Assembly (NCBI RefSeq): GCF_022347545.1
Contig: NZ_JAKREW010000006.1
Coordinates: 124,001-188,000, forward strand
Length of the DNA stretch: 64,000 nucleotides
Direction of reading: 5' to 3'
Source of the DNA: Terribium retamae
Lineage (GTDB): Bacteria; Pseudomonadota; Alphaproteobacteria; Rhizobiales; Rhizobiaceae
Positions 1 to 8,644 of the stretch are shown here, one piece after another (the stretch's first letter is position 1; every line of letters starts with the position of its first letter). A program made the translations under genes and the position numbers. Under the pieces are notes generated by a model. That model ran no database searches, was not told where the DNA came from, and worked only from the letters and a program-made list of their open reading frames with translations.

Positions 1-357
1 CATTTTCGAAACGGCCGCTTCGCGCATGCAAATATCGGACAGGCCGCCACCGTTCCGGGCGAAGCCATCCTCGGATGGGGTGCTCACTATGCCATCGGTA
101 TCGTTTTCGCTGGTCTTCTTCTGACGCTCGCCGGGGTCGACTGGCCTCAAAGTCCGACACCGTTGCCCGCCATCGCGTTCGGCGTCGTCACCGTGGTTAT
201 CCCCTTCTTCCTGATGCAGCCGGCTTTCGGTTTCGGCATCGCCGCCTCTCGCACGCCCAAGCCTGCCATTGCCCGACAACGCAGCTTGATGGCGCACTTC
301 TCGTTTGGTGTTGGGCTCTATCTTTCGGCGCTGCTGCTAGCTTCGTTTTCGTCCTAA
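1..357 (+). CDS. DUF2938 family membrane protein, 3' part
   Basis: The gene is open from the first base of the window and ends in TAA at 357, so only about the last 118 codons are present. The reading frame shows membrane segments (HYAIGIVFAGLLLTLAGV near the start, then a hydrophobic stretch around VVIPFFLMQPAFGFGIAAS, and a last one at the C terminus) and the PFFLMQPAFGFGIAASRTP block typical of DUF2938 integral membrane proteins. The function of the family is unknown. It lies 51 bases ahead of an FMN reductase on the same strand, so co-transcription is possible but not shown. Confidence 0.8.
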   Translation, partial: HFRNGRFAHANIGQAATVPGEAILGWGAHYAIGIVFAGLLLTLAGVDWPQSPTPLPAIAFGVVTVVIPFFLMQPAFGFGIAASRTPKPAIARQRSLMAHFSFGVGLYLSALLLASFSS

Positions 358-408
358 GCTATGCTGATTCCGTGGGCGGCGACGGAAGCACGGCCTAGCG
401 AAGAAACG

Positions 409-948
409 ATGAAAATCCTGGCAATCTGCGGCAGCCTGCGCGCCCGTTCCTCCAACCTTGCCGTCCTCCAGGCTGCAACAATGCTCGCGCCCCAATCGCT
501 CGACATCACCCTCTTCGATGGCCTTGAGGCGCTGCCCCACTTCAATCCGGACCGGGACACGGAAATCCCTCCTTCCCCGGTGTTGAAGTTGCGAGAGGCT
601 GTGGGTCGCGCCGACGGACTGCTCATATGCAGTCCTGAATACGCGCGTGGCGTTGCCGGCGTCATGAAGAATGCGCTGGATTGGCTGGTGAGCAGTTTCG
701 AATTTCCGGACAAGCCGGTCGCCGTCATCAACGCTTCGCAGCGCTCGACTCATGCCGATGCCGCCTTACGCCTGACGTTGGAGACGATGTCGGCCCGACT
801 GGTCGAGGAAGCGTCGATCACCTTACCTTTGCTGGGACGAAACCTCGATGCGGACGGGATCCTGCAAGATTCGCAGGTTTCATCTCAACTAAGGACGGCG
901 CTCGAGCACATGCATCGATTCATCATCGGCCCAGCCGGGAAGCTGTAG
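409..948 (+). CDS. NADPH-dependent FMN reductase family protein
   Basis: A 179-residue flavodoxin-like protein that probably reduces FMN or quinone-type acceptors with NAD(P)H in the cytosol. The phosphate-binding loop GSLRARSSN lies at residues 8-16, and the second family signature, CSPEYARGVAGVMKNALDW, is intact in the middle of the protein. The start at 409 is preferred over an in-frame ATG at 361 because MKILAICGSLR is the usual family N terminus and AAGAAA precedes it. The physiological electron acceptor cannot be read from the sequence. Family assignment is firm, substrate open. Confidence 0.88.
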   Translation: MKILAICGSLRARSSNLAVLQAATMLAPQSLDITLFDGLEALPHFNPDRDTEIPPSPVLKLREAVGRADGLLICSPEYARGVAGVMKNALDWLVSSFEFPDKPVAVINASQRSTHADAALRLTLETMSARLVEEASITLPLLGRNLDADGILQDSQVSSQLRTALEHMHRFIIGPAGKL

Positions 949-986
949 CCCCGGCAGGCAGAGGGGGCCGGTCTATTTCCAGGCTG

Positions 987-2153
987 TCAACTGGCCAGTT
1001 TTCGCTGATACCCGGCCGCACTTTCGAAATCGAAGAACTTCTGGATGGCAAGTGCGGACGCTCCCCGCAACCAGACATTGTTGCCCCAATCCACTTCCAG
1101 CGGCGGCGGCGTTCCGAAGGAATTCTCCCTCACCGCCCTGGCGAGCGGATCGACCAGTGCCCTTCCGAACCGGACCGCTTCGCCGCCCACGATGACGACC
1201 GCTGGATCCACAAGGTCGATCATGCTCACCAGCCGCTCGCCGATTTCGCGTCCGATCTTGCCCAGATAGATCGTTGCAAGCGGATCGCCATTGGCGGCCG
1301 CCTCCTGCAGATCTGGGGCTTCTGGACCTCGCAGCTCCCGCCAGCCCCTTATAATCCCCGGCTCGGAAAGGCGCCGATTCCAGCTCAACCGATCGCTTGT
1401 CGCCCAGCTGTCCTTGTCGCTGCGCAGGAAGCCGATTTCGCCTGCTGCAAAGCGCGCGCCGCGATGGATCTGGCCATTGAAGACCAGCGCAGCTCCCACA
1501 CCCGTGCTGATGACCAGCACCAGAGCCGAACCGCGGGTGCGACCATATCCGAACAGTTGCTGAGCGATCGCAAAAGCATTGACGTCGTTGTCCACCCAGA
1601 CCGGAACACTCGTGCGCGCTGCTATCAGTTCGGCAATCGGCACATTGACCCAGCCGAAGTCGTGAAATTCAAGGCAGACACCCCGATCCACATCGATCAG
1701 GCCCGGCATAGCGACACCGATACCGACAAGCTTGCCTGAATTGCTTTTCTGCTCGCGCAGCAACATCGAAGCGCCATCCTCCACCGCCGCGGCGACGGCA
1801 GCAGGATCATGGCTGGATAATGGGATCTCGCATGTGCCGATCGGTTGCGTGGATAGGTCCGTCAGCGTGCCTTCCACCTTGTCATGTGTAAGCTTGAAGC
1901 CGATCGACCAGCGTTGCCGATAATCGATGTTGAGCGGGATTGGCTTGCGCCCACCGGTGCTTTGCATCCCCTTGCCTTCAACGAGCATGCCTTCGTTGAT
2001 GAGTTCTGCAGTAACTCCGGTCACGGCCGCAGGGCTAAGCCCGGTCTTGGCGGCGATTTCCACACGGCTCAGGCTGCCTTCGCGGCGGAGGCAGTTGAGA
2101 ATCAGCCGCCTGTTCAGCGCGCGCGTGGTGCTTTGATCGCCTTTGAGGGTCAC
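987..2153 (-). CDS. ROK family transcriptional regulator lacking the usual zinc cluster
   Basis: A 388-residue ROK protein. Residues about 10-70 form a winged helix (ALNRRLILNCLRREGSLSRVE), followed by the ROK sugar kinase-like fold with DNDVNAFA and the STGVGAALVFNGQIHRG glycine-rich segment. The CxCGxxGC zinc signature normally following the GE(I/M)GH motif is absent here: GEIGFLRS runs directly into DKDSWATS. Such proteins usually repress sugar catabolism genes. No sugar transporter or catabolic gene is adjacent, so the regulon is unknown. The annotated start is GTG at 2153. The frame stays open a few codons upstream without an ATG, so the true start could be slightly earlier at a rarer codon. 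Confidence 0.86.
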   Translation of the reverse strand: MTLKGDQSTTRALNRRLILNCLRREGSLSRVEIAAKTGLSPAAVTGVTAELINEGMLVEGKGMQSTGGRKPIPLNIDYRQRWSIGFKLTHDKVEGTLTDLSTQPIGTCEIPLSSHDPAAVAAAVEDGASMLLREQKSNSGKLVGIGVAMPGLIDVDRGVCLEFHDFGWVNVPIAELIAARTSVPVWVDNDVNAFAIAQQLFGYGRTRGSALVLVISTGVGAALVFNGQIHRGARFAAGEIGFLRSDKDSWATSDRLSWNRRLSEPGIIRGWRELRGPEAPDLQEAAANGDPLATIYLGKIGREIGERLVSMIDLVDPAVVIVGGEAVRFGRALVDPLARAVRENSFGTPPPLEVDWGNNVWLRGASALAIQKFFDFESAAGYQRKLAS

Positions 2154-2242
2154 GGCCTGATTCTTTAATTCAATAACTTAATCCAAAGTTGGCGCATGAT
2201 GCGCATGCCTGCAAACCAGATCAAGTGCCACGACGGCAACAA

Positions 2243-3262
2243 CTATTGACGCGACGGCACGATCTCTCTTGGCGTCACGCCGAAGCGGCGTCTGAACGCG
2301 GTTGCGAAATTTGCGGGGCTTGTATAGCCGGCGATATCGCTAGCGCCTTGCACAGTCACCTCCCCAGTTTGCAGGGCAAGGAAGGCACGCTCCAGGCTTC
2401 GCTCGCGAATGTATTCGAACACGCTGGTGCCTTCGACCTGACGGAACAGTCGCTGCAGGCCGCTGGCACTGATGCCGGCGGCACGGGCGATCATCTCCAC
2501 ACTCAGGGAGTTGCCCGGACGGTTGTCGATAAGCTCCTTGGCTCGCCGCAGCCGCATGATGTCCTGGCGGGCGATGCCGCCGCCCGACGACGGTCTGCGC
2601 CCAGACTTTGTCACGGCGGCGAGCGTCTCAAGAATTATCTCGATCGCACGGCCCTCCAGATACAGCTTGTGCAATGCCGGTGAGAGTCCCGAAGGTGTCA
2701 TGACCTGCTGGACAAGATCGATGACGCGTGGTGTCAGTGTCCAGGCATGATGGGCGAGATGATCCTTCAGAAAGCGCCCCGCCAGTCGTGCATCCTGCAT
2801 CTCTTCAAGCCCATCCTGATCGAACCATTCCGGGGTGGCTGAGACTACGAGATGGCGAACGTGCTGGCGGCCGCGCGAGGCTCGCCTGAAACTTTCCGCG
2901 TTGACACTCATGATGGCGCTGCCCCGCATGGCGCTTCTCGGGTCTCCCTTGAACTCGAAATGGCGGTCGCCGATGTCGAGATCCACCTGGCCATCGAGGA
3001 AGATGATGCAAGACAAGCCCTCCTTGAGATGGGAGGTCACGGTGAACATGCGTTCCTCCACGACATCACCGCCATGGAGAAAGAGGCCGCTTCGCAATTC
3101 CTGATGCAGCAGCCTACCCTCGATCAGCGTGTCCTCATCGGCAAGACGATCATCGGGGCAGTCGAGAACGACGCCGTCCCTGGCCATGAAATCGCGAACA
3201 CGGACCCGCTTCCCGAACTCCGGGGAATCAATTTCCTTATCGGTTCGCGCCACTGTCGACAT
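2243..3262 (-). CDS. AraC family regulator, PchR type, divergent from the siderophore receptor
   Basis: A 339-residue regulator with a C-terminal double helix-turn-helix (residues about 235-335, ending in GYTSPANFATAFRRRFGVTPRE) and an N-terminal sensing domain that contains a cupin-like SCIIFLDGQVDLDIGDRHFEF stretch. Architecture and position resemble PchR/RhrA-type activators, which sense a ferri-siderophore and activate the cognate outer-membrane receptor. It is transcribed away from the TonB receptor at 3429, with the intergenic region holding an iron-responsive operator. Role as the local activator of the receptor operon is inferred from this arrangement. The ATG at 3262 is the first plausible start. 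Confidence 0.88.
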   Translation of the reverse strand: MSTVARTDKEIDSPEFGKRVRVRDFMARDGVVLDCPDDRLADEDTLIEGRLLHQELRSGLFLHGGDVVEERMFTVTSHLKEGLSCIIFLDGQVDLDIGDRHFEFKGDPRSAMRGSAIMSVNAESFRRASRGRQHVRHLVVSATPEWFDQDGLEEMQDARLAGRFLKDHLAHHAWTLTPRVIDLVQQVMTPSGLSPALHKLYLEGRAIEIILETLAAVTKSGRRPSSGGGIARQDIMRLRRAKELIDNRPGNSLSVEMIARAAGISASGLQRLFRQVEGTSVFEYIRERSLERAFLALQTGEVTVQGASDIAGYTSPANFATAFRRRFGVTPREIVPSRQ

Positions 3263-3393
3263 CGCTTTCCGCTCGCATACCGCTCGCCGATATTACAAGG
3301 CTGAAGAATCATTCCCGCGCAAAGATGTCTGAGCGTCCGGCAAAGGTACCGGCGTTGTCACATATGCTTTGCTGCCCTATCCACTACGTTAAC

Positions 3394-3410
3394 TTGACAA
3401 ATGTAGTCAA
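3394..3410. promoter_or_regulatory. Iron-responsive operator (IRO box, TGA-N9-TCA)
   Basis: The interval reads TTGACAAATGTAGTCAA, a perfect TTGAC-N7-GTCAA inverted repeat. It contains TGA (3395-3397), nine bases, then TCA (3407-3409), which is exactly the rhizobial IRO consensus bound by the iron-sulfur repressor RirA. It sits 18 bases upstream of the receptor ATG and overlaps a TTGACA hexamer that could act as the -35 element, so occupancy would block transcription. The match is seen directly. Identity of the repressor is inferred from rhizobial biology. Confidence 0.8.
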
Positions 3411-3428
3411 ATTTATTTGGGGCTTGGA

Positions 3429-5663
3429 ATGGTTCGAATTGGCGTCACGGCATACCCTGGGGGACGGATTACATCCGGCTGTCGCAGTTGGCTGCTGCGC
3501 GGTTCCGTCCTGACTTTCGGGATCATGTCGGTGCTCCCGCTGCCGGCAAGCGCCCAGGAAGCTTCGGCACCCACCCAGCTCGAAAAGATCACCCTGGAAG
3601 GTGAAAGTGCCCGCGGGCCCGACAAAGGCATCGTCGCCAAGCAGAGCACCAGCGCGTCGAAGACCAGCACCCCGCTCAAGGAAACGCCGCAAGCCGTCAG
3701 CGTCGTCACGCGCGACCAGATGAAGGCTCAGGGCGTTGACAGCGTCGCGGATGCATTGCGCTATACGCCCGGCGTGCTGCCCGACCCGAACGGCATGGAT
3801 GTGCGCTACGACTGGCTTTACATTCGTGGCTACAATACGTTCGGCACAAGTTGGTTGGATAGTCTTATCCTGCCGGGCGACCCCACGGGTTACGCAACGC
3901 CGACAATTCATCCTTTCGCTCTCGAGCGGGTGGAAGTGATCAAAGGGCCTGCATCCGTTCTCTACGGACGCACCGTGCCAGGCGGTCTTGTCAATCTGGT
4001 GAGCAAGCGTCCCCAGGAAACGGCGCATCGCGAAGCTTCGATCAAAACCAGCGCCTTTGGTGGCGTCGAAGGCGCCATCGATGTGACGGGACCACTAACG
4101 CCGGATGGCGAATGGCTGTATCGCTTCACCGGCCTGGCCAAGAACATGCATACCCAGATCGATATGGAACGCGATCGCAAGATCATGCTGGCTCCGAGTC
4201 TGACCTGGAATCCGTCCACCGACACCTCGCTCACCCTTTACGGTTACTACCAACGCGACCGCGATATCTTCAGCCCGCGTTTCTATCCGGCAATCGGCAC
4301 GTTGCTGCCCAATCCGGCAGGGCAGATCCCGCGTGATGTCTTTCTGGCTGATCCCAACGCGAACCAGTTCAACCGCGACTTCTTCGCCGCCGGCTACGAG
4401 TTTTCGCATCGCTTCAGCGAAACCTGGACCGTGCGTCAGAACCTTCGCTATGCCCGTGCCGAGCAGGACATGTTCCTGGCCCTCGTCAACCCGGCCTTCG
4501 CTTATACAGGAGCGCCGTCCAGCCAGTTGAACAGGGTGAGCGGTGTCTCGGACGACAAGCTGTCCACCTTTGCGGTCGACACCCAGGCCGAAGCGGTGTT
4601 CGATACCGGCGCGCTCAACCACACCGTTCTTTTCGGTCTTGATTACGTGCACAGCGTCACGGACACCAACTTCGGCAATACCGGTGCCGGCGTTCGCGTC
4701 CCACCGCTTGATTTCCTCAACCCCATCTATGGGCTGCCGGTTCCGACTGCGCCGATACAGCGCTCGGGCTTGCAGAAACAGGACCAGATCGGTTTCTACG
4801 CTCAGGATCAGATCCGCTACGACCGCTGGGTCGGCACATTCGGATTGCGATACGATCGCTCCAGCATCGAAAGCACGAACCGCATGCTGTCCGGGTCGCA
4901 GCCTGTTGAGACGGATGATAGCCGCCTCACTTGGCGTGCGGGCGTCACCTACCTCTTCGACAACGGCCTGGCACCTTATGCGAGCTATACGACATCGTTC
5001 CTGCCGACCTTAGGAACCGACAAGTCGAACAATCCTTTCCGCGCCCAGACCGCTCAGCAATTCGAAGTCGGTGTCAAATACGAACCGGTCGGAGCACGCG
5101 GCATGGTCGGCGTGTCCGTATTCGACCTCACGCTCGAAAATGCGCTGACCCCTGACCCGACCGACACGCGTTTTTCCGTGCAGTCCGGCAAGCAGCGTGT
5201 TCGGGGCGTCGAACTCGAAGCCAAGATGGAACTTACGCCTGAACTCGACGTGCTTGGCGCCTATGCCTACTCGCATTCGGAAGTGCTGCGTTCGAACAGA
5301 GCTGTAGAGCTGGGCCGTGAGATGCTCAGGCTGCCCGAACACCAAGCCAGCTTGTGGGCGATCTACCGGCCGAGCTACGTGCCGGGCCTTGCGCTCAGCG
5401 CCGGCGTGCGCGCCATGTCGTCCTACCAGACTGACAGCACCTATCTGGCGCAACTGCGTATTCCGGCGCGTACCCTCGTCGATATCGGCGCGGAATACGA
5501 TTTCGGCGCCGTCGACAAGACATTCGAGGGGACCAAACTGCAGGTCAACGTCAGCAACCTGCTCGACAAGAAATATGTCTCGCACTGTCTGAATCTGACC
5601 GGCGGCAGCTGTAACTACGGCGCCGGACGGACCATCACCGCAGGCATCAACTACACATGGTGA
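3429..5663 (+). CDS. TonB-dependent ferric-siderophore receptor
   Basis: A 744-residue outer-membrane receptor of the FhuA-like siderophore family. It has a signal peptide ending near PLPASA-QEA, a TonB box-like segment (LEKITLEG), a plug domain (ETPQAVSVVTRDQMKAQG to VIKGPASVLYGRTVPGGLVNLVSK) and a 22-strand-type barrel ending in a terminal aromatic residue (NYTW). There is no N-terminal extra signalling domain, so it is not an ECF-sigma transducer. The ATG at 3429 is preceded by GGGG at good spacing; a TTG at 3417 is possible. Its stop overlaps the next start (ATGGTGA), indicating translational coupling to the binding protein. The siderophore itself cannot be told from sequence. Confidence 0.93.
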   Translation: MVRIGVTAYPGGRITSGCRSWLLRGSVLTFGIMSVLPLPASAQEASAPTQLEKITLEGESARGPDKGIVAKQSTSASKTSTPLKETPQAVSVVTRDQMKAQGVDSVADALRYTPGVLPDPNGMDVRYDWLYIRGYNTFGTSWLDSLILPGDPTGYATPTIHPFALERVEVIKGPASVLYGRTVPGGLVNLVSKRPQETAHREASIKTSAFGGVEGAIDVTGPLTPDGEWLYRFTGLAKNMHTQIDMERDRKIMLAPSLTWNPSTDTSLTLYGYYQRDRDIFSPRFYPAIGTLLPNPAGQIPRDVFLADPNANQFNRDFFAAGYEFSHRFSETWTVRQNLRYARAEQDMFLALVNPAFAYTGAPSSQLNRVSGVSDDKLSTFAVDTQAEAVFDTGALNHTVLFGLDYVHSVTDTNFGNTGAGVRVPPLDFLNPIYGLPVPTAPIQRSGLQKQDQIGFYAQDQIRYDRWVGTFGLRYDRSSIESTNRMLSGSQPVETDDSRLTWRAGVTYLFDNGLAPYASYTTSFLPTLGTDKSNNPFRAQTAQQFEVGVKYEPVGARGMVGVSVFDLTLENALTPDPTDTRFSVQSGKQRVRGVELEAKMELTPELDVLGAYAYSHSEVLRSNRAVELGREMLRLPEHQASLWAIYRPSYVPGLALSAGVRAMSSYQTDSTYLAQLRIPARTLVDIGAEYDFGAVDKTFEGTKLQVNVSNLLDKKYVSHCLNLTGGSCNYGAGRTITAGINYTW

Positions 5664-6838
5664 CCGTTTCGGTCGGCCCGGTCGGCAGGCTCCGTTCCGC
5701 CTTGACAGGTCGCGGCTCTCTGCGTTCGTCGGCTCTGCTGCTCGGCCTTTTTCTGTGTGGCCTCATGGCGGGACCGGCGCGCGCGGAGATCCTTGTGACC
5801 GATGCCGTCGGCCGTGAGGTTCGGCTTGCGAAACCAGCAACGCGGATCGTGACGAACGAAAGCCTGCTGCTGCTTTCCCTGGCACTGATCGACCCTGATC
5901 CCGCGGCGAAGATCGCGGGCTGGGCTGCTCCCAGACGTCTCGACAGCGGTGTCTATGCCGCTTTCCGCCGGAAGTTTCCGCAGGCGGCAAACATCCCGGA
6001 AGTGGGCGGCGTGCTGCCCACGAAAAGTTCCGCAGAAGCTATATTGAGCGCCCGGCCAGATCTCTTCGTCGTCAGCATCTGGGACCCGGGCTGGAACGAC
6101 ATCGTCGAGATCCTCAAATCCGCGGGTGTCCCCACGATCTTCCTGGACAGCCCGAAGAACAGCACCCTCAGTCCTGCCGAGGTGACCGCCGTCTCGATGA
6201 CATTGCTCGGCAAGGCGATCGGCCAGGAAGCAAAGGCAAGCGAGTTCGCCGGCTACGTCAAGGATAGATATCGTCTGATCGAAGAACGGCTCAAGGGTGC
6301 AAAGGAACGGCCTAGCGTCTTGATCGACGCCCATGCCGGCACGGTCTGCTGCTCGTCGCCCGGTGCCAGCAACCGTATGACCGAAGCCATCGAAATGGCC
6401 GGTGGCCGCAGCATCGGCGCCGATATTCCCGGCTATGACGGGCAACTCAGCGCTGAGTTTGTTCTCGGCATCGACCCTAAGGTCTATATCGCGACCGGGG
6501 GCCCGCACCTTGCCGCGCAAGGTGGCTTGGTGGTTGGCGGCGACGTGAATACGCAAGCGGCCCGCGCTTCGCTGCAGATGGCGATCGGCCGGGATTTCCG
6601 CGGCGAGTTGACTGCGGTGCGCAACGGACGCGCTTATGCCGTGTCACACCAGCTTTCCATCTCCGCCCTCAACTTCCTTGTTTTCGAGTGCTTCGCCAAA
6701 TGGCTGCATCCGGAGCTCTTCGATGACCTCGATCCGGACCACACCTTGGCCGAGATCAACGAACGCTTCATGGCCGTGCCGCTGCAAGGCACGTTCTGGA
6801 TCGGGTTGAAGGAAGCTGCCGCAGCAACCGCGCAATGA
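5657..6838 (+). CDS. Periplasmic iron-siderophore binding protein
   Basis: A 393-residue class III (FepB/FhuD/BtuF-like) solute-binding protein with a long N terminus carrying a hydrophobic segment that ends in GPARA, probably a signal peptide. The mature part begins ILVTDAVGREVRLAKPATRIV, the hallmark opening of the family, and contains the ARPDLFVVS segment. The start overlaps the receptor stop by seven bases. It would deliver the ferric complex to an inner-membrane ABC transporter, but no permease or ATPase gene follows. The next gene is a cytosolic siderophore reductase. The partner transporter must be encoded elsewhere, or iron is released differently. Confidence 0.87.
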   Translation: MVTVSVGPVGRLRSALTGRGSLRSSALLLGLFLCGLMAGPARAEILVTDAVGREVRLAKPATRIVTNESLLLLSLALIDPDPAAKIAGWAAPRRLDSGVYAAFRRKFPQAANIPEVGGVLPTKSSAEAILSARPDLFVVSIWDPGWNDIVEILKSAGVPTIFLDSPKNSTLSPAEVTAVSMTLLGKAIGQEAKASEFAGYVKDRYRLIEERLKGAKERPSVLIDAHAGTVCCSSPGASNRMTEAIEMAGGRSIGADIPGYDGQLSAEFVLGIDPKVYIATGGPHLAAQGGLVVGGDVNTQAARASLQMAIGRDFRGELTAVRNGRAYAVSHQLSISALNFLVFECFAKWLHPELFDDLDPDHTLAEINERFMAVPLQGTFWIGLKEAAAATAQ

Positions 6839-6911
6839 CTTCGTCTGGACGCCCGCAGTATAGCAGTTCGAGCGCGTGACAGAACCCAAGCTTGAGTGCA
6901 AGGCTTTGATC

Positions 6912-7982
6912 ATGATGACATTTTCCGCCCAGACCCGCGTGGTGCTTTCCGATCCCGAGGCAATCGTCGCACCGGTGTGCGAACATATGCTCGAGCATGG
7001 GGGCATCGCGCGAATGGAAGACGGCGTCCGCATTCTCGAATTCTCCGGGGCTCGTGTGCGGTTCAGCCTGATGGACGATGGCACATTGGTGGATGTCGAG
7101 GCCAACAGCCTGGAGAACCTCTATTTCGTACGTGTTGCCGTCGCCTCGCACATCCTCGAATTCGCCGAGCCCGCCACTCCCACCATCGTCTGGAGCGGCG
7201 ACGGCGGCGATTTGGCGCGTCCGCCGAATTTCCAAATCCTGCGCATAACCGACGTACAAGACATCACGCCGCACATGCGCCGGATCTCATTTCACGGCGA
7301 CAATGTCGCGCGTTTCGCGGGAATGAACGCGCTGCATCTCAACGTCCTGTGCCAGCATCCCGATCTCGCGGCACCGCAATGGCCGACAGTCGGCAGCAAC
7401 GGACTTGCCCAGTGGGAAGATCCGTCGAGACGTCCAAGCTTGCGGAAATACACTGTGCGTTCGCTCGATGTCGCCGCCAACAGGCTGGACATCGACTTCG
7501 TGCTCCACGCGGACGCCGGTCCCGGGTCCGCACTCGCCGAGGCTGCACGAATAGGCGCCGAGATCGGCGTCATCGGCCCCGGCGGCGGCGGCCTTGTCGA
7601 TGCCGACTGGTACCTCTTTGCCGGAGACGAAACTGCCCTGCCCGCCATCGCCCGCATGCTGGAACGTCTTCCTGCACAGGCGCGAGGCAAGGCCTTCATC
7701 GAGGTTGCTGACGAATGCGAAGTCCAGCATCTTGACTTCCGGGCCGGCATCGAGGTGACTTGGCTTTATCGCAACGGTGCCGCTGCCGGAACGACATCGT
7801 TGCTTGTCGATGCTGTGCGAAGCAGCGCGCCTCCGGATGACGAATCATCCGTCTACATCTGGGCTGGCTGCGAATTCGCCACGTTCCGGCAGATCCGCAG
7901 CTATTGCCGCACCGAATTGCGGCTCAAGAAGGATGAGCACCTGGTGGTATCCTATTGGAATCGCGGCAACAGCTCGGAATAA
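6912..7982 (+). CDS. Siderophore-interacting protein (DUF2218 + FAD-binding SIP reductase)
   Basis: A 356-residue two-part protein. Residues about 1-90 match DUF2218 (MTFSAQTRVVLSDPEAIVAPVCEH). The rest is a siderophore-interacting FAD/NAD(P)H reductase with the flavin-binding region LRKYTVRSLD, the GPGGGGLVDADWYLFAGDETALPAI segment and a C-terminal IWAGCE motif. SIP proteins reduce Fe(III)-siderophore in the cytosol to release iron, which fits the receptor and binding protein just upstream (gap 73 bases). A GTG start at 6876 is possible, but the ATG pair at 6912/6915 follows an AAGG and starts at the conserved domain edge. Confidence 0.9.
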   Translation: MMTFSAQTRVVLSDPEAIVAPVCEHMLEHGGIARMEDGVRILEFSGARVRFSLMDDGTLVDVEANSLENLYFVRVAVASHILEFAEPATPTIVWSGDGGDLARPPNFQILRITDVQDITPHMRRISFHGDNVARFAGMNALHLNVLCQHPDLAAPQWPTVGSNGLAQWEDPSRRPSLRKYTVRSLDVAANRLDIDFVLHADAGPGSALAEAARIGAEIGVIGPGGGGLVDADWYLFAGDETALPAIARMLERLPAQARGKAFIEVADECEVQHLDFRAGIEVTWLYRNGAAAGTTSLLVDAVRSSAPPDDESSVYIWAGCEFATFRQIRSYCRTELRLKKDEHLVVSYWNRGNSSE

Positions 7983-8022
7983 CACGCGTTCGCCAGGTCT
8001 CGTGGGCGAACATCCCGATGAG

Positions 8023-8445
8023 TCATTCCTCGGGGATGAACGCCGGATTGTAGACGACTTCCCAAAGATGATCGTCCGGGTCCTGGAAATAGCCGGCATA
8101 GCCGCCCCAGAACGTTTTCTGCGCCGGCTTCACCAGTCGAGCGCCGGCAGCGATGGCTTTTTCCATCACGGCATCGACCTCGGCTTCCGTCGCTACATTA
8201 TGGCCAAGCGTGAGCTCTGTGGGACTGCGCCCGGTTTTCGCGATCCCTGCATCGTGGGCAATGTCGTCGCGCGCAAAAAGCGCGAATTTCAGCCCGCCCT
8301 GCAGGTCGAAGAAGACAACCGCACCATGCTCGAATTCAGTACCGATAATGCCTTCTGTCTGCATCCCCAAACCGTCACGGTAGAACTTAAGCGACGCTTC
8401 GAGATCGTCGACGCCGAGGGTGATGACGCTGATCCTTTGTTTCAT
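8023..8445 (-). CDS. VOC (glyoxalase/bleomycin resistance) family protein
   Basis: A 140-residue single VOC domain protein: MKQRISVITLGVDDLEASLKF opens the first beta-alpha-beta unit, and YFQDPDDHLWEVVYNP closes the second, with metal-ligand-type Glu in WEV. Members include glyoxalases, dioxygenases and antibiotic-binding proteins; the exact reaction is not deducible. ATG 8445 is chosen because GGAAAGG precedes it and the domain begins there; the frame extends upstream without conservation. It diverges from an AraC-type regulator at 8645, so that regulator may control it. Confidence 0.87.
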   Translation of the reverse strand: MKQRISVITLGVDDLEASLKFYRDGLGMQTEGIIGTEFEHGAVVFFDLQGGLKFALFARDDIAHDAGIAKTGRSPTELTLGHNVATEAEVDAVMEKAIAAGARLVKPAQKTFWGGYAGYFQDPDDHLWEVVYNPAFIPEE

Positions 8446-8644
8446 GGTTCTGGCCTTTCCAAACTTTGCAGTTGTTGGCCGATGCTGAATCGGCTCTCCT
8501 CCTATCTGCTCCCAAGCGGCCGGTGTTGCTTGAACATTTCGGCCAATCTCACCGTTCGGAACAATCCGTAGGTTGAACCTCGAGCCTGCCGCGCGTACCT
8601 GTTGCAGAAGAGACCGGCCAAGTTGGACGGCCAGGGAGATTATC

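Noticed and set aside
3420..3445. A GGTTCGAATT sequence resembling a tRNA T-arm
   Set aside because: It lies at the receptor start codon, and no acceptor stem, D-arm or anticodon arm can be built around it.
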